A program made the translations under genes and the position numbers. Positions 1-8,410 of a stretch of 24,978 nt of DNA are shown piece by piece. The stretch is from CAYXVF01 sp964468125. Its GTDB lineage: Bacteria; Myxococcota; XYA12-FULL-58-9; CAYXVF01. Position 1 is the stretch's first letter; the number at the start of each line of letters is the position of its first letter. The notes under the pieces are model-generated. The model made no database searches. It was not told the origin of the DNA and worked only from the letters and a program-made list of their open reading frames with translations. The DNA lies in contig CAYXVF010000092.1 of the NCBI GenBank assembly GCA_964468125.1, positions 1 through 24,978 on the forward strand, given 5' to 3'.

Positions 1-113
1 TGGCTCGCGAGTCGATCCCCTGCGCCGAGCTCTTCGGCACTCGCACTCGCACTCGCACTCGCACTCGCACTCGTGAGGAATAGCAGGGTGGCAACGAGAG
101 CTCGTCGTTTCAT
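1..113 (-). CDS. Secreted protein of unknown function, N-terminal fragment
   Basis: A start codon at 113-111 opens a frame that runs off the left edge, so only the first 37 or so residues are visible. It begins MKRRALVATLLFLT, a charged then hydrophobic signal-peptide start, followed by six Ser-Ala pairs and then EELGAGDRLAS. The last Ser-Ala before the Glu pair would suit signal peptidase I cleavage (A-x-A). A ribosome-binding site AAGGAG lies at 130-125 on this strand, inside the last codons of the DsbA-like gene, which stops at 119, only five bases upstream of this start. The two genes are therefore probably co-transcribed and translationally linked, and both products are exported. The function of the mature protein cannot be told from this fragment. 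Confidence 0.7.
   Translation of the reverse strand, partial: MKRRALVATLLFLTSASASASASASAEELGAGDRLAS
37..72. repeat. Hexanucleotide tandem repeat (GCACTC)6
   Basis: Six perfect copies of GCACTC. On the minus strand they encode (Ser-Ala)6 at the C-terminal end of the signal peptide of the partial gene at 1-113. As the unit is six bases, copy-number change keeps the reading frame and only lengthens or shortens the signal peptide by Ser-Ala pairs. Confidence 0.9.
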
Positions 114-118
114 GGGCT

Positions 119-979
119 CTACATCTCCTTGCGGCCACGCTTCACGACCGCGCTCTCATAGTAATCAGCGCGGGGAATGCCGCTCGCTTTCGCTTTCTCG
201 AGCTCTTCCTTGATCAGCGTCTGAAACGCCTGAAAAGGCTGTGCGCCGGGGAGAACGCGACCATTGATGTAAAAGGTCGGTGTCCCTCGCGCCCCGATCT
301 GATTGGCATAGCGTTGGTCGTCCAGGATCTTCTTCTCCGGACGGCGTGCTTCGATGCATTTCAACCACGGTCCGAATTTGAAGCTCGGCAGCTGCGAGGC
401 GTAGCGCTCGAGGTCGTCGTCTTCGAGGGCCCGCTGATTCTCGAAGATCACATCGTGCATCGGCCAGAACTGCCGCTGCGCACCAGCGCACTCCGCGGCG
501 ATGGCTGCGGCCAGTGCTCGATTGTGAAAAGCGAGCGGGTTGTGCTTGAAGACGATGCGCACGTCGTCGCCGTAGGCGTCTCGTATCTCCGACAATGTGT
601 TCTGAGCACGCGCACAGAAAGGGCATTGAAAATCGGAGATCTCGACGATCGTCACCCACGCATCGTCGGGGCCGAGCACGGGAGCATCGCCGACGGGAAT
701 CGCATAGACCGCTGCCGGATCGGGCCGGCGCGGCGCGGGGCGAGCCGGCAGTGGCGCCGCATCGGCGAGCTCCTGCTGCTTCTCTTCGAGCTCGCCTTGG
801 GCCACACGCAGCTGCTTCATCTCCTCGCGCAACTCACCGAGCTCACCCTGAATCTCGTCACGAAAGGCCTGCATCTCTGCCGCGCGTTCGGCGCGCATCG
901 CATCGAGGGCTTCTTGACTCGGTGCAGCACACCCCGCCCCCAACACCGCCCACACACACCACCATCGCCGCTCGACCAT
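119..979 (-). CDS. DsbA-like thiol:disulfide oxidoreductase with coiled-coil stalk, probable lipoprotein
   Basis: A thioredoxin-fold protein of 286 residues acting in the envelope. I take the ATG at 979 because GGAG lies eight bases upstream (991-988) and the next residues form a signal sequence; an in-frame start further upstream adds only signal-less sequence. Cys17 in AVLGAGC is a marginal lipobox, as position -3 is Gly. Residues 24-72 are a charged, Glu/Gln-rich coiled coil, then a Pro/Ala linker. The DsbA/thioredoxin_4 domain spans about 95-265, with the redox motif CPFC at 119-122 after SDFQ, and the cis-Pro motif GTP at 232-234 before TFYINGR. The coiled coil plus lipid anchor suggests a membrane-tethered enzyme. 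It is followed five bases later by the secreted protein at 1-113, a possible substrate or partner (inference). Confidence 0.88.
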   Translation of the reverse strand: MVERRWWCVWAVLGAGCAAPSQEALDAMRAERAAEMQAFRDEIQGELGELREEMKQLRVAQGELEEKQQELADAAPLPARPAPRRPDPAAVYAIPVGDAPVLGPDDAWVTIVEISDFQCPFCARAQNTLSEIRDAYGDDVRIVFKHNPLAFHNRALAAAIAAECAGAQRQFWPMHDVIFENQRALEDDDLERYASQLPSFKFGPWLKCIEARRPEKKILDDQRYANQIGARGTPTFYINGRVLPGAQPFQAFQTLIKEELEKAKASGIPRADYYESAVVKRGRKEM

Positions 980-999
980 TTCCGAAACTCCGGTTTTCT

Positions 1000-1019
1000 T
1001 GCGACCGATTCGGGTCGCA
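1000..1019. promoter_or_regulatory. Inverted repeat upstream of the DsbA-like gene
   Basis: Perfect seven-base arms TGCGACC (1000-1006) and GGTCGCA (1013-1019) around GATTCG, in the 131-base divergent gap between the DsbA-like gene (start 979) and the symporter gene (start 1111). It ends 21 bases before the DsbA-like start, so it could be an operator or a leader hairpin. No clear -35/-10 pair was seen near it. Confidence 0.35.
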
Positions 1020-1110
1020 CGCGAATTTGGGGTCACACCCGCGGATGACGCGCCGATGATAGGACCGAAGGGGTGAGCCCCGCAAACGATCCCGAAACGG
1101 AGAAAGGCAC

Positions 1111-2679
1111 GTGGCGACGCCAACCCTCGCCGGGGTCGACCTCGGCATCATCGTTGTCTACTTTCTAGCGGTTCTCGCGATCGGCTTCTGGGTCGCCCGC
1201 ACGACCGAAAGCGGCGAAGACCTGTTCCTCGCTGGACGGAAGCTACGCTGGGGGCCGATCGGCCTCTCACTGTTCGCATCGAACATATCGAGCACGACTC
1301 TGATCGGACTGGCCGGGGCCGCCTACACGACCGGGATTTCGGTGGCGAACTATGAGTGGCTAGCCGCTGCGATTCTCGCGTTCTTCGCCGCCTACTTTGT
1401 GCCCTTCTACATCGGCTCTCGCATCTCTACCGTTCCCGAGTTCCTCCAACGTCGCTTCGACCGCCGCAGTCGACTCTACTTCTCAACAATGTCGATCTTC
1501 ACGAGTGTCGTGGTCGATACGGCCGGGAGCCTCTACGCCGGCGCACTCGTCCTGCGCGTGTTCTTTCCGGGGCTCAATCTCTTTGTAACCTGCGCGATTC
1601 TGGCTCTGGTAGCCGGGATCTACACCGCCGCCGGGGGCCTAGCGGCCGTCGTCTACACCGACGTCATTCAAGCGGTGGTTCTGCTGGTGGGCAGCACCCT
1701 GCTCACCTACCTGCTCTTCGCGGACATCGACTTCTCCTGGGCCGCGGTGCAAGCGGCGGCGGAGCCCGGCATGCTCTCGCTGATCCGCCCCCTCGACGAC
1801 CCGTTCCTTCCGTGGCTCGGCACGCTGATCGGCTTGCCAGTGCTCGGTTTCTACTTCTGGGGGACCAACCAATTCATCGTGCAACGCGTGCTCGGTGCGC
1901 GAAGCGTCGAAGATGCGCGATGGGGCTGCATACTCGCGGGTTTCCTGAAGCTTCCGGTGCTCTTCATCATGGTCTTACCAGGGGTCATGGCGCGCATTCA
2001 GTTTCCCGCTCTCGAAAACGGTGATCAGGTCTTTCCGACCCTCGTCGCTGAGTTTCTTCCGGTGGGAGTCGTAGGACTCGTAATGGCCGGGCTGATCGCT
2101 GCGATCATGTCGAGCATCGACTCGACTCTGAACTCCGCCGCAGCGCTCGTGACACTCGATTTCGTCACGCCAAAGCATCCGGAGATCGGTCCGGAGCAGA
2201 CCGCGAAGCTCGGCCGCTGGGTCGTGGTGGGCTTCATGGTCTTCTCCGCGCTCTGGGCGCCGATGATCGACAACTTCAAGGGGCTCTTCGCTTATCTGCA
2301 GGCGATGTACGCCTTCTTGGTCCCGCCGGTGGTCGCGATCTTCATTCTCGGGCTGTTTTGGCGACGCAGCACGCCCAAAGCGGCCTTCGTCACCCTCGTG
2401 CTCGGTCACGCGATCTCGCTGTCGACGTTCGTCGCGCAGAGCGCCGGCTGGATGCCTGAGGTGCACTTCACGATCCTCGCCGGGGTTTTCTTCTTCCTTT
2501 CCGCTGCGATCTGCGTGGTGGTGAGTCTAGGCGACGAGCCGCAGCCCCTCGAATCGATCCTCGACGTGCTCTTCAGGCCCGCCCCCCGGCGACTCGAGTC
2601 CCCGGTTTGGAAGGATTGGCGCGTATGGAACGGGGTGATGATTGTTGCGATGAGCGCCTTGGTTGTCTCTTTCTGGTAG
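1111..2679 (+). CDS. Sodium:solute symporter (SSS family)
   Basis: A 522-residue integral inner-membrane transporter of the sodium:solute symporter family (SGLT/PutP-type), which couples Na+ entry to uptake of a small solute. The start is GTG at 1111, supported by GGAG at 1099-1102 with eight-base spacing. The N-terminus gives TM1 (residues 8-28), then the family's conserved FLAGRKLRWGPIGLSLFASN block (about 38-57) with the Ser/Asn-rich unwound helix. About 13 hydrophobic segments follow, ending at the C-terminus. The SSIDSTLNSAAAL stretch near 332 is the typical later motif with the Na+-site serines. Length is normal for the family. The substrate cannot be assigned; the sequence looks nearer the sugar/inositol branch than the proline branch (inference). 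Confidence 0.9.
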   Translation: MATPTLAGVDLGIIVVYFLAVLAIGFWVARTTESGEDLFLAGRKLRWGPIGLSLFASNISSTTLIGLAGAAYTTGISVANYEWLAAAILAFFAAYFVPFYIGSRISTVPEFLQRRFDRRSRLYFSTMSIFTSVVVDTAGSLYAGALVLRVFFPGLNLFVTCAILALVAGIYTAAGGLAAVVYTDVIQAVVLLVGSTLLTYLLFADIDFSWAAVQAAAEPGMLSLIRPLDDPFLPWLGTLIGLPVLGFYFWGTNQFIVQRVLGARSVEDARWGCILAGFLKLPVLFIMVLPGVMARIQFPALENGDQVFPTLVAEFLPVGVVGLVMAGLIAAIMSSIDSTLNSAAALVTLDFVTPKHPEIGPEQTAKLGRWVVVGFMVFSALWAPMIDNFKGLFAYLQAMYAFLVPPVVAIFILGLFWRRSTPKAAFVTLVLGHAISLSTFVAQSAGWMPEVHFTILAGVFFFLSAAICVVVSLGDEPQPLESILDVLFRPAPRRLESPVWKDWRVWNGVMIVAMSALVVSFW

Positions 2680-2758
2680 CCCCGGGAATTCTCTCCCAAA
2701 TTTTGGATTTCGTCGCGTTTTCGGCGAACATGGCAGCTCGATAGTAGGGAGGTTCACC

Positions 2759-3562
2759 ATGCATTCACGACGACTCATCGCCCTGGTTCTGACTCTCACT
2801 GGCACCGCCGCCTGCGGCGTCGACCAAGATGTGCACGACAAGGCCATGGCCGATCTCGCCGCATGCCAATCGGGCAGGGAGACCTGCGACGCAAATCTCG
2901 CCAGCAGCCAGAAGACGATCGAGGACCTCAATGCGGAGCTCGATTCCCTTCGTGGAACGAAGGATGAGCTCGCCGAGGTGGCGGAGAAACGTGGCAGCGA
3001 GCTCGCGAGCGTCAAGACGAACCTCGAGGCCTCGCAGGAAGAGTTGGCGGAGCTGCGCAAACAGCGCGCCGCCGCCGAAAAGCGTCTAGCGGCCTACCGT
3101 GAGCTCAACAAGAAGCTCGAAGAGCTCGTGGACACCGGGAAGCTCAGCGTGAATTTTCGCGGTGGTCAGATGGTCGTGGAGCTTCCCTCCGGTGTGCTGT
3201 TCCCGAGCGGCCGCGCCCGCCTGTCGCGAAAGGGCAAGGAAGCGCTCGAGGAAGTCACGGACATCTTGATCCAGTTCAAGGACCGTCGCTTCCTGATCGC
3301 CGGGCACACGGACGACCAACCGATCCGATCAAAGAAATTCCCGAACAACTGGCATCTCTCGGCAGAACGTGCGGTGAGCGTGCTCGAGTTCTTCGTCGAC
3401 GAGGGTTTCGTCCCCGAGAACCTCGCAGCCGCGGGCTACGGTGAGCACAGCCCGGTGGCTCCAAACGACAGCAAAGAAAACCGCGCGCTGAATCGCCGGA
3501 TCGAGATCATCCTCGTGCCCGACCTCTCGGAACTGCCGAATCTGACCGAAGCCGAAGGCTGA
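2759..3562 (+). CDS. OmpA-family peptidoglycan-binding lipoprotein
   Basis: A 267-residue envelope protein. The ATG at 2759 is chosen because GGGAGG (2747-2752) precedes it and a lipoprotein signal follows at once: MHSRRLIALVLTLTGTAAC, with Cys19 the lipidation site. The frame is open further upstream but without a signal sequence. Residues 25-125 form a long alpha-helical coiled coil rich in Glu, Ala and Lys, and residues 139-253 are an OmpA_C/MotB-like domain. Visible motifs are the beta-strand FPSGRARL, GHTDDQPI at 182-189, the helix WHLSAERA, GYGE at 227-230, and NRALNRRIEI at 241-250, which holds the Arg that usually contacts diaminopimelate. The likely role is tethering the outer membrane to peptidoglycan. 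It lies 79 bases after the symporter gene and may have its own promoter. Confidence 0.92.
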   Translation: MHSRRLIALVLTLTGTAACGVDQDVHDKAMADLAACQSGRETCDANLASSQKTIEDLNAELDSLRGTKDELAEVAEKRGSELASVKTNLEASQEELAELRKQRAAAEKRLAAYRELNKKLEELVDTGKLSVNFRGGQMVVELPSGVLFPSGRARLSRKGKEALEEVTDILIQFKDRRFLIAGHTDDQPIRSKKFPNNWHLSAERAVSVLEFFVDEGFVPENLAAAGYGEHSPVAPNDSKENRALNRRIEIILVPDLSELPNLTEAEG

Positions 3563-3566
3563 GAGC

Positions 3567-3580
3567 TCGCCAAAAGGCGA
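3567..3580. terminator. Small hairpin between convergent genes
   Basis: TCGCC-AAAA-GGCGA fills the 18-base gap between the OmpA-family gene stop (3562) and the stop of the opposing gene (3581). The stem is only five base pairs and no T-tract follows, so it is a weak bidirectional terminator candidate. Confidence 0.25.
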
Positions 3581-4432
3581 TCAGAACGAAATGCGGATCC
3601 CGCCGACGGGCACGAGTTGGTGCCCGTCCTGACCCGCTTCGCTCGGAGCGTTGACTCCTAGATACACAGACGGGCCACGTTCTCCAACTCGCGCTTCGAG
3701 ACCGAGGGAGAGCTGCCGGTACTCGACACCCGCCGTCCGGTCGTAGCGCTCCACGTCGATCCGAGCGTTCACGTCGCGCAAGGGGCCCCAGCTATCGCGC
3801 ACGTTGAACACGGCCTGCGCACCGAAGCTCGGAGCGTGGCGCTGACGACCGACACTGACCGCCAGCCGATCTACGACGCCGCCGGCGGGTTCGTAGCTGA
3901 GCTGTGCTTTGTAGTACGCCTCCGTGCCCGATCCTTCGTCGTTCGAGACCCACTCGGGACCGAGCTCCAGGGCGAGCTGGGTGCTCGGCAAGGGCGTAGG
4001 AACCGATGCACGGGCTGCAAGAAGGCCGCGCGACTCGCCGAAGTCGCCCGCCTCCGCCACGAAACGGCCGCCGAGCTGCACTCCCGTGTTTCCGAAGGCT
4101 GGTGCGGTTACCCCGCCGAAGGTGACGAGCTCGCGCGCGCCGTCACCGCTGCCTCTCGCGTTGAAGGCCCGCATTTTGGCGCCGAGAGTGAAATCGCTGC
4201 CCGCCATGAAGCCGTCGATGAAGCGCCCACTCACTCCCGCACCCGCTTCCGCCCCGGCGCCGTCCATGCGCGAGTCGCTCACGGCGCCAAAGCTCAGCTC
4301 ACCTCGCCATTGGACCGCCGGTTCCAGCGGCGGCTCTTCCGCCGGGGTTTCGGGGCGCGGACACGATCCTGGGGTGAGAGCGATGCACGGGAGATTCTCT
4401 TCCACGGGGTGACTCCTGTTGACCTCGAGCAT
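3581..4432 (-). CDS. Hypothetical protein, possible outer-membrane beta-barrel
   Basis: I do not recognise a family. With the ATG at 4432 the product has 283 residues; an in-frame start at 4507 would add a low-complexity basic stretch. From about residue 40 the sequence is a series of short alternating strands rich in Gly, aromatic and polar residues (for example WRGELSFGAVSD and YRQLSLGLEARVG), and it ends GGIRISF with a C-terminal Phe, as many outer-membrane barrels do. Against this, the N-terminus (MLEVNRSHPVEENLPC, then a Pro/Glu-rich run) has no signal peptide. So the start may be wrong, a frameshift may hide the signal, or the protein is not exported. The antisense frame at 3836-4984 is also open but looks like a GC-rich shadow. 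The reading frame is probably real; the function is unknown. Confidence 0.55.
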   Translation of the reverse strand: MLEVNRSHPVEENLPCIALTPGSCPRPETPAEEPPLEPAVQWRGELSFGAVSDSRMDGAGAEAGAGVSGRFIDGFMAGSDFTLGAKMRAFNARGSGDGARELVTFGGVTAPAFGNTGVQLGGRFVAEAGDFGESRGLLAARASVPTPLPSTQLALELGPEWVSNDEGSGTEAYYKAQLSYEPAGGVVDRLAVSVGRQRHAPSFGAQAVFNVRDSWGPLRDVNARIDVERYDRTAGVEYRQLSLGLEARVGERGPSVYLGVNAPSEAGQDGHQLVPVGGIRISF

Positions 4433-4586
4433 TATCGGGGCGTCACCTTCCCCGGTTGCGGCCGCTTTCCCCCGGGAGCCAGGTCGAAATGCTCTCGTCC
4501 CCCTCAAGTGCCGCGCCGCTCGTGCCGTCTTGAAACAACGGGGGCTTGGGACGCCACGAATGGACGGGTTTGGAGGAACTTCGCGG

Positions 4587-6548
4587 ATGAGGGTGCTCCT
4601 CGTGGGGGGCGAGGCGCAACTGCGTCGCGCAGCGATAGAATGCCTGGGCGGCCTCGAGGTTCTTCACACCGAGACCTCGGCGCTCCTCTCCTCCCTGAGC
4701 CAAGAGCCACCGTTCGATGTCGCCGTGCTGCTCGCTTCGAGCACCCGAGAGCTCGCCCCCCTCGACGCCCTGTCCGCGACCCATGCGGCGCTCCCGGTCC
4801 TGGTTCTCGGGGCAACCGACGACGACCAACTGGCCACGAGCTGCCTACGCCGCGGTGCCGAAGACTACCGGGTCGTCGGAGACCCATCCCTTCGTCGCGC
4901 CCTCCTCCACGCGGGCGAACGTCGCCGAGCCACCGAGAGCACACGTCGCGATCTCGAAGAGCGCGCGCTGCGTGCAGAGCGTGACAAGCGCTTTCTCGAA
5001 AAGGAGCGCGAGGGGCTTCGCCAGCAGGAGCTGCAGTTCAACACCATCCTCGCCGAGACGACCGATTTTGTCGCCGCCGCCGGGGTGGATCTCGGCGTTC
5101 GCTATCTCAACCCGGCGGGCCGCGAGCTTCTCGGCTTCAAGCGCGACGAGATGGTGTTCGGCCTGAGCGCGCTCGATCTCGTCCCCGCTCCAGAGCGGAG
5201 TCGCCTCCAGGACGAGATCTTGCCCATCGCACTCGAGAGCGGCCGCTGGACCGGTACTTTTGAGCTCGAGTCGCGGACCGGCGAGCGCATCCTCGTCGAC
5301 GCTGTGGTGATCTTGCACCGTTCCGCAGACGATTCGCCGTCATTTGTTTCAGTGATCGCCCGCGACATCACCGAACGGGCGCGCATCGAAGAGCGGCTGC
5401 GCGAAGCGCAGAAGATCGAAGCCGTCGGTCGCCTCGCCGGGGGGATCGCGCACGACTTCAACAATCTACTCACGGCGATCTCGAGCTTTGGCCGGTTCGC
5501 TCTCGAGACCGTAGGGCATCAACACGAGGTCTACTCGGACCTCGAAGAGATCCTGAGCGCCGCCGAGAAAGCCGAGGGACTCACCCGGCAACTGCTGGCA
5601 TTCTCGCGCAAGCAGGCCGTCGCACCGAAGGTCTTCGCGATCGCCGAGCTCGTTTCGGACATGGAGCGCATGATTCAGCGCCTCCTTCGAGAAGACGTCG
5701 TCCTCGAAACCGAGCTCGAGCAAACGCCTTGGAACGTCCGAATCGACCCTACCGCGATGGAGCAGGTCCTCATCAACCTGTGCGTAAACGCACGAGACGC
5801 CATGCCTCACGGTGGAAGGCTGAAGGTCGCGGTCAGCAACGAGAAGGTCGCAGCCATGCCCTCCATCGATATCGTCGCGGGTGACTATGTGAGACTGAGT
5901 GTCGCCGATGAAGGAACGGGGATCGACCCGGAGGTTCTCCCGCGCATCTTTGAGCCGTTCTACACCACCAAGGAGCAAGGCAAGGGGACCGGCCTCGGCC
6001 TGAGCACGTGTTATGGAGTGGTCAAGCAGGCCGGTGGCCACTTGGATGTGCAGAGCGAGCCCGGCGTCGGCAGCACTTTTTATGTCTACCTCCCTCGAGT
6101 CGAAGACGAGGCCGAGCCACGTGCTCATCCACCGGCTAAAACGAAGCCGAGCGACGGAACCGGGCGCATTCTCGTCACCGAGGACAACGAGCAGGTCCGA
6201 CGACTCGCAGCACGGATCTTGGAGCGGCGCGGCTACGAGGTAGACGTGGTCTCGAACGGCGCGGAAGCTCTGAAGCTTCTCGCCCGCGCCAATCGCCATT
6301 TCGACCTCCTTCTCACAGATGTGATCATGCCCGTGATGGGCGGGCGGGAGCTCGCCCTACAAGCAAGCCAGCTCCAACCGGACCTGAAGGTCGTCTTCAT
6401 GTCCGGTTTTGCGGAGGACGAGCTGGCCGAAGGGGGGCAGACCATTTCAGGGGAGCTCCTCTTGGCAAAGCCATTCACGCCGCCCGAGCTCCTCGAGCAC
6501 GTGCGTTGCGCTCTCAGTAAAAGCGCCGAGCGCCTTCGGAGCGCGTGA
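4587..6548 (+). CDS. Hybrid sensor histidine kinase with N-terminal pseudo-receiver, PAS and C-terminal receiver
   Basis: A soluble signalling kinase of 653 residues. The ATG at 4587 is chosen because GGAGGA (4572-4577) sits nine bases upstream and the receiver fold begins at once (MRVLLVGG). Domains: receiver-like 1-115; coiled coil 118-150; PAS/PAC about 150-265; HisKA with phospho-His289 in GGIAHDFNNLL; HATPase about 385-505 with N401 (N box), DEGTGI at 441-446 (G1) and GKGTGLGLS at 465-473 (G2); receiver 527-645 with acidic pair E532/D533, phospho-acceptor D578 and K628. The N-terminal receiver appears inactive: the acceptor position is Leu49 and the conserved Lys is not evident. No membrane segment, so it should sense a cytoplasmic cue. 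No partner regulator lies beside it. Its stop is three bases from the convergent gamma-glutamyltransferase stop. Confidence 0.92.
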   Translation: MRVLLVGGEAQLRRAAIECLGGLEVLHTETSALLSSLSQEPPFDVAVLLASSTRELAPLDALSATHAALPVLVLGATDDDQLATSCLRRGAEDYRVVGDPSLRRALLHAGERRRATESTRRDLEERALRAERDKRFLEKEREGLRQQELQFNTILAETTDFVAAAGVDLGVRYLNPAGRELLGFKRDEMVFGLSALDLVPAPERSRLQDEILPIALESGRWTGTFELESRTGERILVDAVVILHRSADDSPSFVSVIARDITERARIEERLREAQKIEAVGRLAGGIAHDFNNLLTAISSFGRFALETVGHQHEVYSDLEEILSAAEKAEGLTRQLLAFSRKQAVAPKVFAIAELVSDMERMIQRLLREDVVLETELEQTPWNVRIDPTAMEQVLINLCVNARDAMPHGGRLKVAVSNEKVAAMPSIDIVAGDYVRLSVADEGTGIDPEVLPRIFEPFYTTKEQGKGTGLGLSTCYGVVKQAGGHLDVQSEPGVGSTFYVYLPRVEDEAEPRAHPPAKTKPSDGTGRILVTEDNEQVRRLAARILERRGYEVDVVSNGAEALKLLARANRHFDLLLTDVIMPVMGGRELALQASQLQPDLKVVFMSGFAEDELAEGGQTISGELLLAKPFTPPELLEHVRCALSKSAERLRSA

Positions 6549-6551
6549 GTC

Positions 6552-8333
6552 TCAATCGCCCTTCGCGACGCCGTCGCGCCGAGGGTCGGCGCCCCCGGCG
6601 AAGCCTGTCTCGAGCTTCTTGACCGCGCTAACTCCGCTCGTGAGCGGGATGCGCTGTATTTCATGCCCCAGGGAGCGCAACGACTGAACTACAGCCTCGG
6701 ACACCTGCGGGTTCTTCTCGAGATAGAGCACACCGTTTCGACCGAGAAGGTTGGGCAGTTCGACCGCGTCCTGTGGATCCAACCCCTGGTCGAGCACCGC
6801 GAGCGCGGTCTGCGCGGTGTAGGAGATGATCGCAGCGCCCCCGGGTGAGCCCACCGCCAAGACCGGTTGTCCCGAGCCGTCAAAAACGATCATCGGCGAC
6901 ATCGAGCTCCGCGGCCTCTTCCGCGAACCAGCTGCGTTGGCCTTCAATGCTCCGTCCACGCAGGGAATGAACTCGAAATCCGTCAGTTGATTGTTCAGGA
7001 TGAAGCCGCCGGCCATCGTAAACGACCCGAAATTGGATTCGACACTCGATGTCATCGATACGACGTTTCCATTCGCATCAAAGATGCTCACGTGGGTCGT
7101 CGAGGCGAGCTCGGAAGGTCCAGGTCCATTCGCGGCTGCGATGGCGCAAACCGTGTGGCCTGCACGCTCCACGTCGACCGGCGGCATGGTCAGCGGCTCA
7201 GGGCTTCGTGCGCCTTCACGGATGGAGGCGCTCCCAGCGGCGATCCGCTCCGGTGCGAGCAGGGCGTCCAGTGGCACGTTTACCGCTTCCGGATCCGCGT
7301 AGTAGGTATCTCGGTCGTCATAGGCGAGCTCGCTCGCCTGGGCGTAAAGGTGCAAATACTCCGCCGACATGGGATCGAGGCTCGCGAGGTCGAAACGCTC
7401 CAAGAGCTTCATGATCGTGATCGCGACGAGAGTACCGGCCGGCGCCGGAAAACCACAGACCTCATGCTCCCGATAGGAGAAGCAACGGCCCGAACGAACC
7501 ACAGGGGCGTAAGACGCGAGGTCCTCCAACGTGAGCGTCCCGGGCTGGGGCGCCGAGTTGACGGCATCGACGATCTCTCGTGCGATCTCCCCCTGATAGA
7601 AGGCCTGCGCCCCCTTTTCCGACAGGACCGTTAGCGTCTGTGCGAGCTCGGGGTTTGTCACGCGCTCCCCTGCCTTTCGAAGCTCACCCTCTTCGTCGAC
7701 ATAGGGACCACCGCGACGGGCACGCTTCGTCAGGGGTTCGGCGGTCTTGAGGCCGTTTGCCAAGCGACGATGGACGTTCCATCCGTCACGCGCGAGCTCG
7801 ATGGCATGCGTGAAGAGCGACGACCAGGGAAGCGCGCCGTGCTCCTCGTGCGCCTGCTGCAAGGCGGCGACCACGCCCGGGGTGCCCACCGGAAGGCCAC
7901 CGTTGCGCGCGTCCGAAAACGACAACGGCTCGCCTCGTTCGTCCAGGAACGAGGCTGGACCCATCGCCTCCGGTGCGGTTTCGCGGCCATCGTAGGCGAC
8001 GAGCTTTCGAGTCGCAGCGTCGTAGTACAACAGAAACAGGCCACCGCCGATCCCGGAGGACTGGGGCTCGGTGACCGTGAGGGCCATTTGTGCGGCGATC
8101 GCTGCGTCGATCGCCGTGCCTCCACGTACCAAGACCTCCACCGCCGCCTCAGTGGCCTCCGGGTTCGCTGTCGCGGCCATAAACGTCGCCGCTGTCGAAT
8201 TAGGAATGTCGCGAAAGCCGCTCGCGGTCTCCGGCTGTTCGAGACCGGGGCTCTGCGGCGAAGCGCTCGTCGCGCACGCCGCAATCAAGAGCCAGGCAGC
8301 ACAGTGTAGGCGTCGAATCATGGGGTGAGTCAT
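6552..8333 (-). CDS. ggt: Gamma-glutamyltransferase, lipoprotein form
   Basis: An autoprocessing N-terminal-nucleophile enzyme that transfers or hydrolyses the gamma-glutamyl group of glutathione and related compounds in the envelope. Starting at 8333 it has 593 residues; the ATG at 8321 is equally possible and neither has a strong ribosome-binding site. The signal WLLIAAC puts the lipid-modified Cys at residue 20. The large-subunit part (about 45-411) has the family motifs ATANPEAT, GGTAIDAAIA and QSSGIGGG near its start. The Thr-Thr-His at 412-414 marks the expected cleavage site and catalytic Thr412. The small subunit follows with DANGNVVSMTSS, FGS, LNNQLTDF and the oxyanion loop GSPGG at 495-499. 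Length is normal. It is transcribed away from the nucleotidyltransferase-like gene across a 77-base gap. Confidence 0.93.
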   Translation of the reverse strand: MTHPMIRRLHCAAWLLIAACATSASPQSPGLEQPETASGFRDIPNSTAATFMAATANPEATEAAVEVLVRGGTAIDAAIAAQMALTVTEPQSSGIGGGLFLLYYDAATRKLVAYDGRETAPEAMGPASFLDERGEPLSFSDARNGGLPVGTPGVVAALQQAHEEHGALPWSSLFTHAIELARDGWNVHRRLANGLKTAEPLTKRARRGGPYVDEEGELRKAGERVTNPELAQTLTVLSEKGAQAFYQGEIAREIVDAVNSAPQPGTLTLEDLASYAPVVRSGRCFSYREHEVCGFPAPAGTLVAITIMKLLERFDLASLDPMSAEYLHLYAQASELAYDDRDTYYADPEAVNVPLDALLAPERIAAGSASIREGARSPEPLTMPPVDVERAGHTVCAIAAANGPGPSELASTTHVSIFDANGNVVSMTSSVESNFGSFTMAGGFILNNQLTDFEFIPCVDGALKANAAGSRKRPRSSMSPMIVFDGSGQPVLAVGSPGGAAIISYTAQTALAVLDQGLDPQDAVELPNLLGRNGVLYLEKNPQVSEAVVQSLRSLGHEIQRIPLTSGVSAVKKLETGFAGGADPRRDGVAKGD

Positions 8334-8410
8334 GACAGAAATGTCGGCGGCAGGTCCAATCGCGTTGCTCTCCCCTGCGGTCCCCGCTAGGCACGGGCAC
8401 GGGAGTTCAC

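Noticed and set aside
37..72. CRISPR-like or regulatory repeat array
   Set aside because: The unit is six bases without spacers and reads cleanly as Ser-Ala codons in a signal peptide.
3836..4984. Long plus-strand open frame of 382 codons
   Set aside because: Arg/Pro-rich composition with no recognisable motif; it runs antisense to the barrel-like gene and across the start of the sensor kinase, as GC-rich shadows do.
5466..6299. Minus-strand open frame of 277 codons inside the sensor kinase
   Set aside because: The plus strand here encodes unmistakable HATPase and receiver motifs; the minus frame has none.
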